This document shows positions 50,322-61,548 of a DNA stretch of 64,000 nt, one piece after another. Position numbers and translations under genes: made by a program. The notes beneath the pieces are model-generated. The model was not told where the DNA came from and ran no database searches. It worked only from the letters and a program-made list of their open reading frames with translations. Within the stretch, counting starts at the first letter, position 1. Every line of letters begins with the position of its first letter. Source of the stretch: Anisakis pegreffii (lineage: Eukaryota; Nematoda; Chromadorea; Rhabditida; Anisakidae). The DNA is taken from the NCBI GenBank assembly GCA_035041965.1, contig JAPYMA010000536.1, positions 1 to 64,000 on the forward strand, in the 5' to 3' direction.

Positions 50322-53300
50322 ATGAGCGCCACAACGCTTGTGCTTGCCGTTGTCGTCGTTATTCTTCTATATCTACTTTTCAAGGTGATTCTCAACGATT
50401 CGAACTGATCGCAGTTTCTTCTATCTAACTCCGTGAACAGGGGAAACATTCTTGGAAATAATGCCAAAAAAGTAAAATTATCATAGCGCTCATCTTCTCA
50501 GCGATTATCCTGAGGAAGAACGAATGATCACTGGATCACAAATGATGAGTGATCATAGCTGATGTGCTTTAATTAACCTCTCCACCTCTACCTTATCTAG
50601 AGTGTTCATAAGTCAATCTTACTGATTCCGAACTATCATTTTCTTGCCCAAAACTTACATACTTAGCCCCAGCCAGTTCGATTTCGATTGAACAAACGCT
50701 TTGGAACAAATAGACGCTTTTCAAACACGATTAACATAATGCTTGTTCTTACAGAAATATGCATCCGCAGCACCAACAACAGAACAGATCAGAAGCGAGA
50801 GTCAATCTTCAATGATCGACGAGAATCGCGAAGAGGTTCAATTTCGGATGTTGAATTTTCAAATTAATTCATGTAAATGATACTAACCAAAGAATGGTAT
50901 CTGCGCTCAAAATTCGATTGATTCATGTCATCAGACATATTGACAGCTAAACTTTCAGAGTGTTCAACCGAATGAAGGCGACAAAAAGTTAAAGAATCAA
51001 GTTGAGAGCGGTGAACAGAAACGTAAAACTGACCTAGAGGACAACAACAACAACAACAACAACGGAAAATCAATGGTTAGTGAAGATTCAGAACCAGGAA
51101 AAGTGGTTGAAACTGACCTCAATAAGGATGAGTCGAAACAAAATGAGAGTGAAGAAGTTGGCAAGGTTGCTGAATCACTGGAAGTGGGTAAAGAAGAATC
51201 TGAGCAAGACAAGGCTGAAGCAGACGACAGTTCTGGAAGAGCGTTGCAAGGTGATCTTCATACCGGTAAAGCGAAATCGATACAAAGCGACGCCCATAAG
51301 GGCAAGGGAAAATCCGATGAATCAAATGAAGTTAGGAAAGTGGTTGAGTTGGATCTTCATACGGGTAGAGTGAAATCAGAAGATATCCACATGGGTAAAG
51401 GTAAGTCCAAAGAAGACGCGCAGTCAGATTTACACGCTAAAAGAGCAAAACCTAAGGAGCGAGCAGATGAACTCGATCTGCATACGGGCAAAGTGATCTC
51501 GCGAGAAGCTGTTCGTACAGGTAGAAGAAAGTCAAAGGAAGTAAGTGAACTCGACCTACACACAGGTAAAGCGAAATCCAAAGAAGATGCAGTTGCAGTG
51601 GCCTCAGCACGTGCTGAGTTGGATCTTCATACGGGCAGGCTGACATCGGCAGAAGAATCACGTAGGGGCAGAGGCAAATCGAAGGAGGGCATGGAGCTAG
51701 ATTTGCATACCGGCAAGGCAAAGTCAAAGGAAGATGCAGCAGGTGCAGGTTCAGGCACTGCAGGGCTTGATCTGCATAAAGGCAAGCAACGATCCAAAGA
51801 AATCATTCAAACGGCTAGAGGTGGATCGAGGGAAGACGCGAAACCGGAACCAGATGTGTATACCGGTAAATCGATGTCGCCTGAAACGTTGAAAAGACTG
51901 CAAATGAAAATAAGAAAGACCTCAAAAGAGACGGTGACCACAGCAAAGCTCAAGGGTGCATCTAAAGAAGGTAGTGATCTGAGCGGTATGAACATTCCAT
52001 CGGCCGAAGTGAATCTGCATACAGGCAAGCAGCGATCCAAAGAAGGCATTCAATCGGGGGAAAACGTGAAACCGGAACCAGATGTGAATACCGGTAGATC
52101 AGTATCACCTGAAACGTTGAAAAGACTGCAAATGAAAATAAGAAAGACCTCAAAAGAGACGGTGACCACAGCAAAGCTCAAGGGTGCATCTAAAGAAGGT
52201 AGTGATCTGAGCGGTATGAACGTTCCATCGGCCGAAGTGAATCTGCATACAGGCAAGCAGCGATCCAAAGAAGGCATTCAATCGGGGGAAAACGTGAAAC
52301 CGGAACCAGATGTGAATACCGGTAGATCAGTATCACCTGAAACGTTGAAAAGACTGCAAATGAAAATAAGAAAGACCTCAAAAGAGACGGTGACCACAGC
52401 AAAGCTCAAGGGTGCGTCTAAAGAAGGTAGTGATCTGAGCGGTATGAACGTTCCATCGGCCGAAGTGAATCTGCATACAGGCAAGCAGCGATCCAAAGAA
52501 GGCATTCAATCGGGGGAAAACGTGAAACCGGAACCAGATGTGAATACCGGTAGATCAGTATCACCTGAAACGTTGAAAAGACTGCAAATGAAAATAAGAA
52601 AGACCTCAAAAGAGACGGTAACAACAGCAAAGCTCAAGGGTGCGTCTAAAGAAGGTAGTGATCTGAGCGGTATGAACGTTCCATCGGCCGAAGTGAATCT
52701 GCATACAGGCAAGCAGCGATCCAAAGAAGGCATTCAATCGGGGGAAAACGTGAAACCGGAACCAGATGTGAATACCGGTAGATCAGTATCACCTGAAACG
52801 TTGAAAAGACTGCAAATGAAAATAAGAAAGACCTCAAAAGAGACGGTAACAACAGCAAAGCTCAAGGGTGCGTCTAAAGAAGGTAGTGATCTGAGCGGTA
52901 TGAACGTTCCATCGGCCGAAGTGAATCTGCATACAGGCAAGCAGCGATCCAAAGAAGGCATTCAATCGGGGAAAACGTGAAACCGGAACCAGATGTGAAT
53001 ACCGGTAGATCAGTATCACCTGAAACGTTGAAAAGACTGCAAATGAAAATAAGAAAGACCTCAAAAGAGACGGTAACAACAGCAAAGCTCAAGGGTGCGT
53101 CTAAAGAAGGTAGTGATCTGAGCGGTATGAACGTTCCATCGGCCGAAGTGAATCTGCATACAGGCAAGCAGCGATCCAAAGAAGGCATTCAATCGGGGAA
53201 AACGTGAAACCGGAACCAGATGTGAATACCGGTAGATCAGTATCACCTGAAACGTTGAAAAGACTGCAAATGAAAATAAGAAAGACCTCAAAAGAGACGG

Positions 53301-55189
53301 TAACAACAGCAAAGCTCAAGGGTGCGTCTAAAGAAGGTAGTGATCTGAGCGGTATGAACGTTCCATCGGCCGAAGTGAATCTGCATACAGGCAAGCAGCG
53401 ATCCAAAGAAGGCATTCAATCGCGGGAAAACGCGAAACCGGAACCAGATGTGAATACCGGTAGATCAGTATCACCTGAAACGTTGAAAAGACTGCAAATG
53501 AAAATAAGAAAGACCTCAAAAGAGACGGTAACAACAGCAAAGCTCAAGGGTGCGTCTAAAGAAGGTAGTGATCTGAGCGGTATGAACGTTCCATCGGCCG
53601 AAGTGAATCTGCATACAGGCAAGCAGCGATCCAAAGAAGGCATTCAATCGCGGGAAAACGCGAAACCGGAACCAGATGTGAATACCGGTAGATCAGTATC
53701 ACCTGAAACGTTGAAAAGACTGCAAATGAAAATAAGAAAGACCTCAAAAGAGACGGTAACAACAGCAAAGCTCAAGGGTGCGTCTAAAGAAGGTAGTGAT
53801 CTGAGCGGTATGAACGTTCCATCGGCCGAAGTGAATCTGCATAGAGGCATGCAGCGATCCAAAGAAGGCATGCAATCGGGGGAAAACGCGAAACCGGAAC
53901 CAGATGTGCATACCGGTGAATCAATACCACCTGAAATGTTGAAAAGGTTGCAAATGAAAGCAGGAAAAACCTCAAGAGAGACGGTGAAAACAGCAAAGCT
54001 CAAGGGTGCGTCTAAAGAAGGTAGTGGTTTGAGCGGTATGAATGTTCCACCAGCCGAAGTGAAAAGATCATTGAGAGAAGGCGATGAACTGAATCAGGTT
54101 AGGGGTAGTTTTTGAATGATAAACAAAAGTTTCCATCAATTTTCGCAGTATCACCGTGGTCCGACGACAAGATTCCCCGACGAGTCATAATAATTCGCTA
54201 CATTACGATCTTACCATAAAGTTTCACGAAATGTTCATCAAAAAGCTAGTTTCGTCATTCAGTTCAACAAATGAATCCATTCATTCTTTCGGGCAAACTC
54301 ATTCAAGGTGCTCTAAATTAGCATGAATCAATGCGACAACCAAGTTAACAACAACCACTTATTGTCGTCTTTTTTTCAGTCTTCAGCAAGTGACGAACAA
54401 AATCTTAACGTAAAAAATGGTGACAATGAAGTACGAAAGGTCAGTTGCATTCTTTCTTCTCGTAACCAGACATTAATTCACAATGGTATTCGAATAATCT
54501 CATTCATTATCGAGTCTTTTCGCATCGTTTCAAATAAAAGTTGCAAAAAGTGATCATTAAAATGAAATAAGAGTTCGCTCGAGATTCTTTCACATCCAAA
54601 AGCGTCTACTCATGCTGGCTTCATCGGTAGTTTGATGATGAATTTGAAAAACTAATAATTTGAATTTTTGCAGCGAAACATGAAAGGAGCTGGTAAAGGT
54701 GGAGGTTCAAAAGAATGGGGACCAATGGGTAAACAGAAGGTGAAGCAATCAGTTTCATTCTTTTCCCCCTCTCGAAACAATCCAAACTAGGGAGCTATTA
54801 AAGAGTTCATTTGCGAGAGCTATCAAAGAGTTTATTTAGTTCTAGTTTTGGATTAGTAGTTATAGGTTACGGATCATTAGACTAGATAATTTGGAGTTGC
54901 GGAAGAGCTGTTAACAAATCACAATTTTTGACAACTGAAGTTATTATCTGAAGTGTATGTATCCTCAGCCAGTCATATTGCGATCTGATCGTGACGCGAT
55001 ATGAAATTACATTTGCAACGTTATTGCAGCAGATCAAACTCGTTGCATTCGATCAGGATTGAAGTAACCTTTGTGTTGCATTTTCAGATGCGCGACGTAC
55101 CACCATGGAAAATGGAAGGTGACGTCTATTTTCCACCTAACTTTTGGATTGAAGAAAAACGATCGAAACAAAGTGATCGTCAGCTGTAA
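50322..55189 (+). CDS. Membrane-anchored Lys/Ser/Glu-rich repeat protein, frame broken
   Basis: Function not recognised. Exons: 50322-50384, 50755-50835, 50959-54097 (repeat exon), 54380-54439, 54674-54739, 55088-55189; all junctions are phase 0. The first exon encodes a signal-anchor (LVLAVVVVILLYLLFK), so the protein is probably membrane-bound, with the rest very hydrophilic. A poly-Asn run sits near 51042-51062. Residues coded at about 51250-51800 carry degenerate LDLHTGKAKSKE-like units. From 51840 a 76-residue unit takes over (KPEPDVNTGRSVSPETLKRL...; ends in LHTGKQRSKEGIQSGEN). The C-terminal exons encode a different, compact end with VPPWKMEGDVYFPPNFWIE. Two neighbouring units are 227 instead of 228 bp because GGGGG became GGGG, creating stops at 52978-52980 and 53205-53207. 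The reading frame therefore does not close as given; sequencing error, assembly collapse or real decay are all possible. Confidence 0.75.
51840..54060 (+). repeat. 228-bp coding tandem repeat, about ten units
   Basis: The start AAACCGGAACCAGATGTG recurs at about 51840, 52068, 52296, 52524, 52752, 52979, 53206, 53434, 53662 and 53890. Spacing is 228 bp except for two 227-bp intervals. Central units are almost identical, while the first and last are diverged, the pattern of an array growing from its middle by unequal exchange. Units fall into subtypes, for example GTGACCACAGC versus GTAACAACAGC and GGGGAAAACGTG versus CGGGAAAACGCG. Confidence 0.95.
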
Positions 55190-55239
55190 ATCCTGCTTAT
55201 ATCCTCTCGTAAACCAACGATCAATTATCTCGTAAACCA

Positions 55240-55245
55240 AATAAA
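55240..55245 (+). terminator. AATAAA poly(A) signal
   Basis: Hexamer about 50 bp after the stop of the repeat-protein gene. It supports the inferred 3' end of that gene and suggests it is, or recently was, expressed. Confidence 0.55.
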
Positions 55246-55451
55246 TGTATCTATTACCAGTGTTTCACTGCATTCGAATCCATTTCATTTTCCGAACGCA
55301 ACAATTTCACATCTCTGACAAGCCAGTCCATCCTCGATTAGCACCCCTTCAATCCTCATGCGTTATGGTCATCTTTGTTCTGATCACTTTCCCAATCAAT
55401 TGAAATCTATTGATAATTCTCTCGCTATTCTACCTCATTTCAAATAGCTTC

Positions 55452-57896
55452 CGATCACTTCCATCAACTCTCATTCGACATTTTCAGTGATGTCACTCGG
55501 TGTTCAATGCATTATATTAACGTAGTTTTTATTGATATGCAACTGTTAATGTGCACAAATCAAATGTGTTCATCCCTGCTGATTAACATTACAATAGATT
55601 CACATTGATTTTCGATCTAAAGCCTCACTGTTCCATAAAACCCGTAGATCATCACGTCGCTTATCACTGCTAGTTGTGTGCTAACCGTTCATAATCCACT
55701 GCTTGACGAAAGGAGCAGAAATCAATTTTCGCACACAGTGAACGCATACTATGCCGGATACGGAAGATTTTCTAGATTGTTATGATGCAAAGTCACATTT
55801 ACAACAAAAGTCTGAAACTGCTTATACACTGCCCAATGTTGCACTACAATTTGAGAGAATCTAATCATAGAGTTGCTGTATTTCATGACGTTTTAGTATG
55901 CATCCTCCCATTTACTGATAACACGCTACACGATCAACGAGAAGCATCCGAAATAAGTGCAAGGCTATGCGGGGATTCGTTGTTGGAACATAAAGTTTAT
56001 TACTGACGGTAAGATATCGTACGGATTAAAATAGTTTTCAGAACTGAAGACTTCGAAATCTGTTATCATCAAATAACCTAAGTGGAACAACAAGGAAATA
56101 AGTAAAATGTTCCATTATACGTGTTTTATAATCACATCAAATGAATATCACAACTATGATCTATCGTGATGATCGCTGGTCACATCCGAATGAAATCAAG
56201 AGTTTGCAAGTTAGATGTTAGCTGTTGGTGATCTCAGATGACTGACTGGTGTAGAATTGTCAGATGGTGCGGTCAGATCGGTCGATGAAGCTGCAACAAA
56301 ATCTGAACAGATACTACCTCCTCATAATTCAGTAATTATAGAATATCCGAATTGTTGAACTGAATCGCAACAACAATACATGAGGTGGAAAGAACTCAGC
56401 GGAATACAGCTAGAAATGTTCTAAATTGCGTACGTTTCAGGTCAAATCACTAGAGCTATTGGAACGAGGCTCCTGATAAGCTTACGATTGGAATTCTTCA
56501 TACTAACTGTCACCGAAAAAGCTGAACGAAATAGCCTCACTGGATTCATGCAACGCAACAATTTTAATATCAACTCACCTGACAAACTTGCCACACAGGA
56601 ATTGTATTTTGCCATACAATATAGCTCACGTCGACAAGAACTATAGAAGCTCAACGAACAATATAGAATTGAGTCGCCGAGACAATCACGTTTCGCATCA
56701 CGGCAATCTTCAAGAGTAATCACCGTAAAATCCTTTAGAAACGAATGAAATCGTTCAAGAATTCGTTGGTTGTAATTGAATTCAATAAACCTCACATAGT
56801 ATAACCTATGTGCCGACAATCTTGAAGATAAAGTTCTGATTCGTTCGGCCATCCACCAATCACGTCTCATGATGAACGTCACAAAACTTCAATGATTACG
56901 ATACTCATCGCAAAAATCTGCGCCACATACCTTGAAATGTTATCGCTCCACATAACAACGGAAGAAGTAGTAGAATGATGCTCGACTGCATTCTGAATTC
57001 TATCGTAAGTGAGTTTCACTGTGTTCCGATAGGCTATTTATGGGCGATATTTTCTCGTTCTGTGATGTCTCGGAAAGATAACATAAATCCATTGAATGGA
57101 CGTTAACAACGCGGTGAAAAATAATTTACATATTCATTCATTCACCGAAATAAACGAATTATCATCACAATACTCATCTCATGCCCAATGTGTCCGATCA
57201 CCATTAGTCATCTCGCTATTCCATTTCACTTCAATCCTTCACTCAACCTTCTACAACTGTCGATCACTTCCATCAACTCTCATTCGACATTTTCAGTGAT
57301 GTCACTCGGTGTTGAATGCATTATATCAAAGTAATCTTTATTGATATGCAACTGTTAATATGCACAAATCAAATGTGTTCATCCCTGCTGATTAACAGTA
57401 CAGTAGATTCACATTGATTTCCGATCTGAATCCCCATTGTTCCATAAAACCCGTAGACCATCACGTCGCTTATCACTGCTAGTTGTGTGCTAATCATTCA
57501 TCATCCACTGTCTGACGAAAGGAGCAGAAATCAATTTTCGCACATTGTGAACGCATTCTGAATTGGATACAGGAAATTCTCTCGAATGTTTCACTGCAAA
57601 ACCACATAAAGTATTTGCAACAAAAATCTAAAACTGGTTACATACTGCCCCGTAAGCATTACTGCTCGTTAACTCTTTACTATACGATAGAAGCCATTCA
57701 CGAACAATTTCATTCTGCTCCTTTCGTCAAGCAGTGGATTATGAACGGTTAGCACACAACTAGCAGTGATAAGCGACGTGATGATCTACGGGTTTTATGG
57801 AACAGTGAGGCTTTAGATCGAAAATCAATGTGAATCTATTGTAATGTTAATCAGCAGGGATGAACACATTTGATTTGTGCACATTAACAGTTGCAT
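55452..57896. repeat. Three-copy element: two direct copies and one inverted copy
   Basis: Copy A 55452-55835 and copy B 57262-57652 are in the same direction and diverged. Copy C, 57715-57896, is the reverse complement of 55537-55718 in copy A; by eye the 182 bp are identical. A and C thus form an inverted pair enclosing about 2 kb. Shared marks are CACATTGATTT..CGATCT, CCATAAAACCCGTAGA and GCTTATCACTGCTAGTTGTG. No transposase ORF is recognisable in between. Confidence 0.88.
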
Positions 57897-58027
57897 CCAA
57901 TTGCCATCGTGATCAATAAATTGTTGACTAGGGTTCAAAGCTCCAAGAGTGGATCCATGCATAAGCTTACACTCTCCTTTAATGGTATGCAATGGCTGTG
58001 TAACATGATGTCAGCGAACAGAAGAAT

Positions 58028-59380
58028 GCATACTATTCATATTGAAATTTCGTAAAATCGGTAAATTCATCGTTAAGCGTCATAAATTAATGAATTTCGC
58101 ATGTACGATAGGTGTGATTGAGTTTGATATGTTAACGGTAGACGTTGGAGAGCATTTCGAGCAGTGTAAACGAAGTTAAAGCTATTCACTTATTCGAATT
58201 AATCATCAAAAATAAGCAGTATATTTCTACTAATGACTCAATCGGTCCACACATCGATCAAGCGAACACTCATATGTGGTTAGCAGTTGATTGCCAAGTG
58301 AAAGTCATCGTTCAGTGTATGTGAGCTATCCAAGTCATTCATCTCGAATTCATCAAATTTCACCCCAAAATCGTAAGTAATCAAAACGCTGACACATTGA
58401 TAGAGAAGTATTAAGGAACAGTAATATTGATCTCAATATGATCAAATATGCTTTCGTCTGTATATGTTGGAGCGATTCTACGGCGACCGTATCCATATAA
58501 ACTGTACAATAGCTGAAATCTACGACACGATATTGTTTGGGTGGGGATAAACAAGTTTCGTTGACGTTAGCCACCATTAAATGAATTGTTCATTTATTCC
58601 GATAAATGAATGTAAACATGTTTATCGTTTTCATCATTTTCATCATAGCATCATCATTCTTTTGCCATTCTTTCTGCAACTATCTAGCTGATTCGGTGGA
58701 ATATTCTCATTTTTGCTGTAGATCTGTAAGCGCTTCCATTGGATTTAGAAAATGTACATATTGCATTGAAAGGTAGAAAACGATAAACATGTTTACATTC
58801 ATTTATCGGAATAAATGAACAATTCATTTAATGGTGGCTAACGTCAACGAAACTTGTTTATCCCCACCCAAACAATATCGTGTCGTAGATTTCAGCTATT
58901 GTACAGTTTATATGGATACGGTCGCCGTAGAATCGCTCCAACATATACAGACGAAAGCATATTTGATCATATTGAGATCAATATTATTGTTCCTTAATAC
59001 TTCTCTATCAATGTGTCAGCGTTTTGATTACTTACGATTTTGGGGTGAAATTTGATGAATTCGAGATGAATGACTTGGATAGCTCACATACACTGAACGA
59101 TGACTTTCACTTGGCAATCAACTGCTAACCACATATGAGTGTTCGCTTGATCGATGTGTGGACCGATTGAGTCATTAGTAGAAATATACTGCTTATTTTT
59201 GATGATTAATTCGAATAAGTGAATAGCTTTAACTTCGTTTACACTGCTCGAAATGCTCTCCAACGTCTACCGTTAACATATCAAACTCAATCACACCTAT
59301 CGTACATGCGAAATTCATTAATTTATGACGCTTAACGATGAATTTACCGATTTTACGAAATTTCAATATGAATAGCATGC
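58028..59380. repeat. Large near-perfect palindrome, arms about 605 bp, spacer about 143 bp
   Basis: The left arm runs about 58028-58632 and the right arm about 58776-59380. The outer ends are TGCATACTATTCATATTGAA and the complement of TGCATGCTATTCATATTGAA (one mismatch). The inner ends are GTAAACATGTTTATCGTTTT and its complement. A 74-codon ORF on the left arm (58353-58577, minus) is repeated without change on the right arm (58831-59055, plus), so the arms are essentially identical there. No target-site duplication is obvious. Confidence 0.93.
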
Positions 59381-59544
59381 ACATATCAGATGAATGCCTG
59401 ATTAATCAAAAAACTTCATGAAGAGTGAAATATCTTGATGCGATTCTCTGTTTATAATCCACTAACATGTATTATTAACCGCTACAGTAATATTAGTAAT
59501 TGCTGTGTAGTTCACTGTATAGGCGATTATTACAGGAATATTAG

Positions 59545-59880
59545 GAGCATCATTTTCAAGCTATCCGTACTCTCAATTTGACCCAGCAACACCATAATTT
59601 CTTGTCACCATCAGATTCAACAGATTCTCAGCATTCAAAATATCATATATTTCATTGACGATTCTTACTTAGTTCAAGCGATATAACTGATATGTCAAAC
59701 TACTTGAATCATTCTATAATACCGCCAAACTCTGCACATTTGATCTCTGTGACGTGATCAATGATACAGTTCCACAGGAATATCATGAGCACCATTTTCA
59801 AACTACTCGTATTCTCAAATTTGCTCAGCAACACTATAATTGCTTGTTGCCATCAGATTCAGCAGGTACCGTACCGAATA
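59545..59880. repeat. Two diverged copies of the dispersed repeat
   Basis: Heads at about 59565 (CCGTACTCTCAATTTGACCC) and 59805 (CGTATTCTCAAATTTGCTCA), each followed by AGCAACAC, a TATAATT block and CATCAGATTCA-CAG. These match the 205-bp monomers at 33.3 kb in order, but with more substitutions. Confidence 0.65.
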
Positions 59881-60283
59881 GTACCATAATCTAGTATAAT
59901 TACGCTCTAAGCGCGAAAATTCAAAGTTGTTTTATTGCTTCAGTGTGCTGTGAAAGAATTCAGAGAAAGAAGTTTTCTTCTAAGGTAATCAAAGTAAATT
60001 TCTTGCCAATGACGAGAGCACACATTCAAAACTTGTTCAGTCATATAGGAAATGAGAAAAAACACTTATGATGTATGATGTGATTTCTTATTCTCCGGTA
60101 TGTCTGTTGGTATGTACACCGGGCAGTCAGGTTACTGATCAATAACCAAACGTCGTCATTGCCGCTAACATTATTTGCGCTATCATTAGCCATGTTATCA
60201 ACACTGTCAGTATTATCATTGTTATAACCACTGCATACTATCACCACCTTGAAACTGTTTTGATCGTCATTTTTTCATTGTTC

Positions 60284-60490
60284 TCATTTCATAATTGTCA
60301 TCATTATTAGTATTATTATCATTTTATCGGTAATATTGTGAGTATCATTTGATACAATAGTTAATACTATCATTTTTTCATTACTATTGTTATCCTTATT
60401 ATTATGATTGAATGTATCTTCCTCATTCACAGTATTATTATTATTATCATTATTATCATGAGTGTTGTTGCTATTATTATCTCGGCTATG
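60284..60490. repeat. ATT/TTA-rich low-complexity tract
   Basis: Runs of TATTATTATTATTATC and similar interrupted trinucleotides. The Asn-rich minus-strand reading frame through it is a by-product of this repeat. Confidence 0.75.
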
Positions 60491-61519
60491 ATTTATTGCG
60501 ATTATCGTGATTGTTTCAAAGTTATCCATATGCCCCTTTCCAGTTTCAACAGTCACATTTGATTCACTTCAATAATCAATCATTATCGTGTGTCTCTCCT
60601 CAGTTCGATGATTTCTTTAGTGATCACTTTTCATTATCATTCTTCAGCCATTCAGCAGATCACTTTCTCAGTTCTTGTTATTTGGCAAATTGATCGGAAT
60701 CATAATACCCTCCAGTGGTTATGTTTTCGTGGTGCATATTTTCAGTTTAATTTACCGCTATAAACATGTTTTTGATGTTTAGATTCCTTCAATCGATTGA
60801 GACTGATTAAGAGAGAATTTCAATTATAAACAAATTTTTTGCAGATTTTGAACGGAATTGTCAATTGAGGTCAGTCAGCTTTCATATTGTTCAACAAATC
60901 GTTCAGTTGCGAATAATCTGAAAATTTCATCAGTTATGAAAACTCCTTGTTCATTTTCTCTCCCTCCCTCCCCCCCCCCTGATTAACTCCATCCGCATGA
61001 AACGACCTAATTATCTGTAAACTATTTTAGGTTATTTTCTGAAGCTAATGAATGAGGATACATTTTGATATATCGTTTTGATATATTTGTAGAAGTGTTT
61101 TCTGTTTACTGGTCATAGTGAGTGATGTCTAACAATAATGATTGATCGAATTTCAGTAAGCGCTCGATGATTTTAATTTTTGTGAAAAAATTATTTTTTC
61201 AAAAAATTAAAACTGATGAAATTTCATCAGAATTTGTTATGCGCATGTCACGAGAGTATGTTTATATATACATTATTTCACTTCCACGAAATTGATAGAT
61301 TGAATCAGTATCTCAAAATCATCAGAAAACAACGCGAAGTACACAGTTGCTATTGTCCTCTTATCTGTCTTATTCAAGGCAAAATGACATTTTCGAATAA
61401 TTCCGTCAATAGAAACTCTTCGAATTCATATGGAATCCTGGAACGCGTGGTTCACTTACAACGATTCCATCGAACGTTTTCATTATTTAAACGGTTTCAG
61501 AGAACTTTACAAAACTTTA

Positions 61520-61530
61520 ACAATTTTCAG
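61520..61530 (+). promoter_or_regulatory. Possible spliced-leader or cis acceptor upstream of the Asn-rich gene
   Basis: TTAACAATTTTCAG ends at 61530, 18 bp before the ATG at 61549. It is a strong nematode-type acceptor with no obvious donor partner upstream, so trans-splicing is a fair guess. Confidence 0.4.
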
Positions 61531-61548
61531 TGATTTTATTTTATATCA

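Larger units (their letters stand above)
55190..61548. other. Intergenic, rich in inverted repeats
   Basis: No supported gene. It holds the 3' end of the repeat-protein gene, a three-copy element at 55.45-57.9 kb, a large palindrome at 58.03-59.38 kb, two diverged copies of the dispersed repeat at 59.55-59.88 kb, an ATT/TTA-rich tract at 60.28-60.48 kb and a C-run at 60968-60979. Confidence 0.55.

Noticed and set aside
51807..54003. Serial minus-strand ORFs of 70-119 codons across the 228-bp array
   Set aside because: They are shadows of the plus-strand repeat protein; the unit length is divisible by three, so open antisense frames recur.
56442..56882. 146-codon minus-strand ORF inside the inverted-repeat pair
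   Set aside because: It could have been a transposase remnant, but I see no catalytic motif, no family resemblance and no splice-linked neighbours. Composition looks random.
58353..59055. Two identical 74-codon ORFs on opposite strands
   Set aside because: They are the same stretch read from the two arms of the palindrome. There is no sign of coding beyond the duplication.
60284..60556. Asn-rich 90-codon minus-strand ORF
   Set aside because: It results from ATT/TTA trinucleotide runs. No flanking exons.
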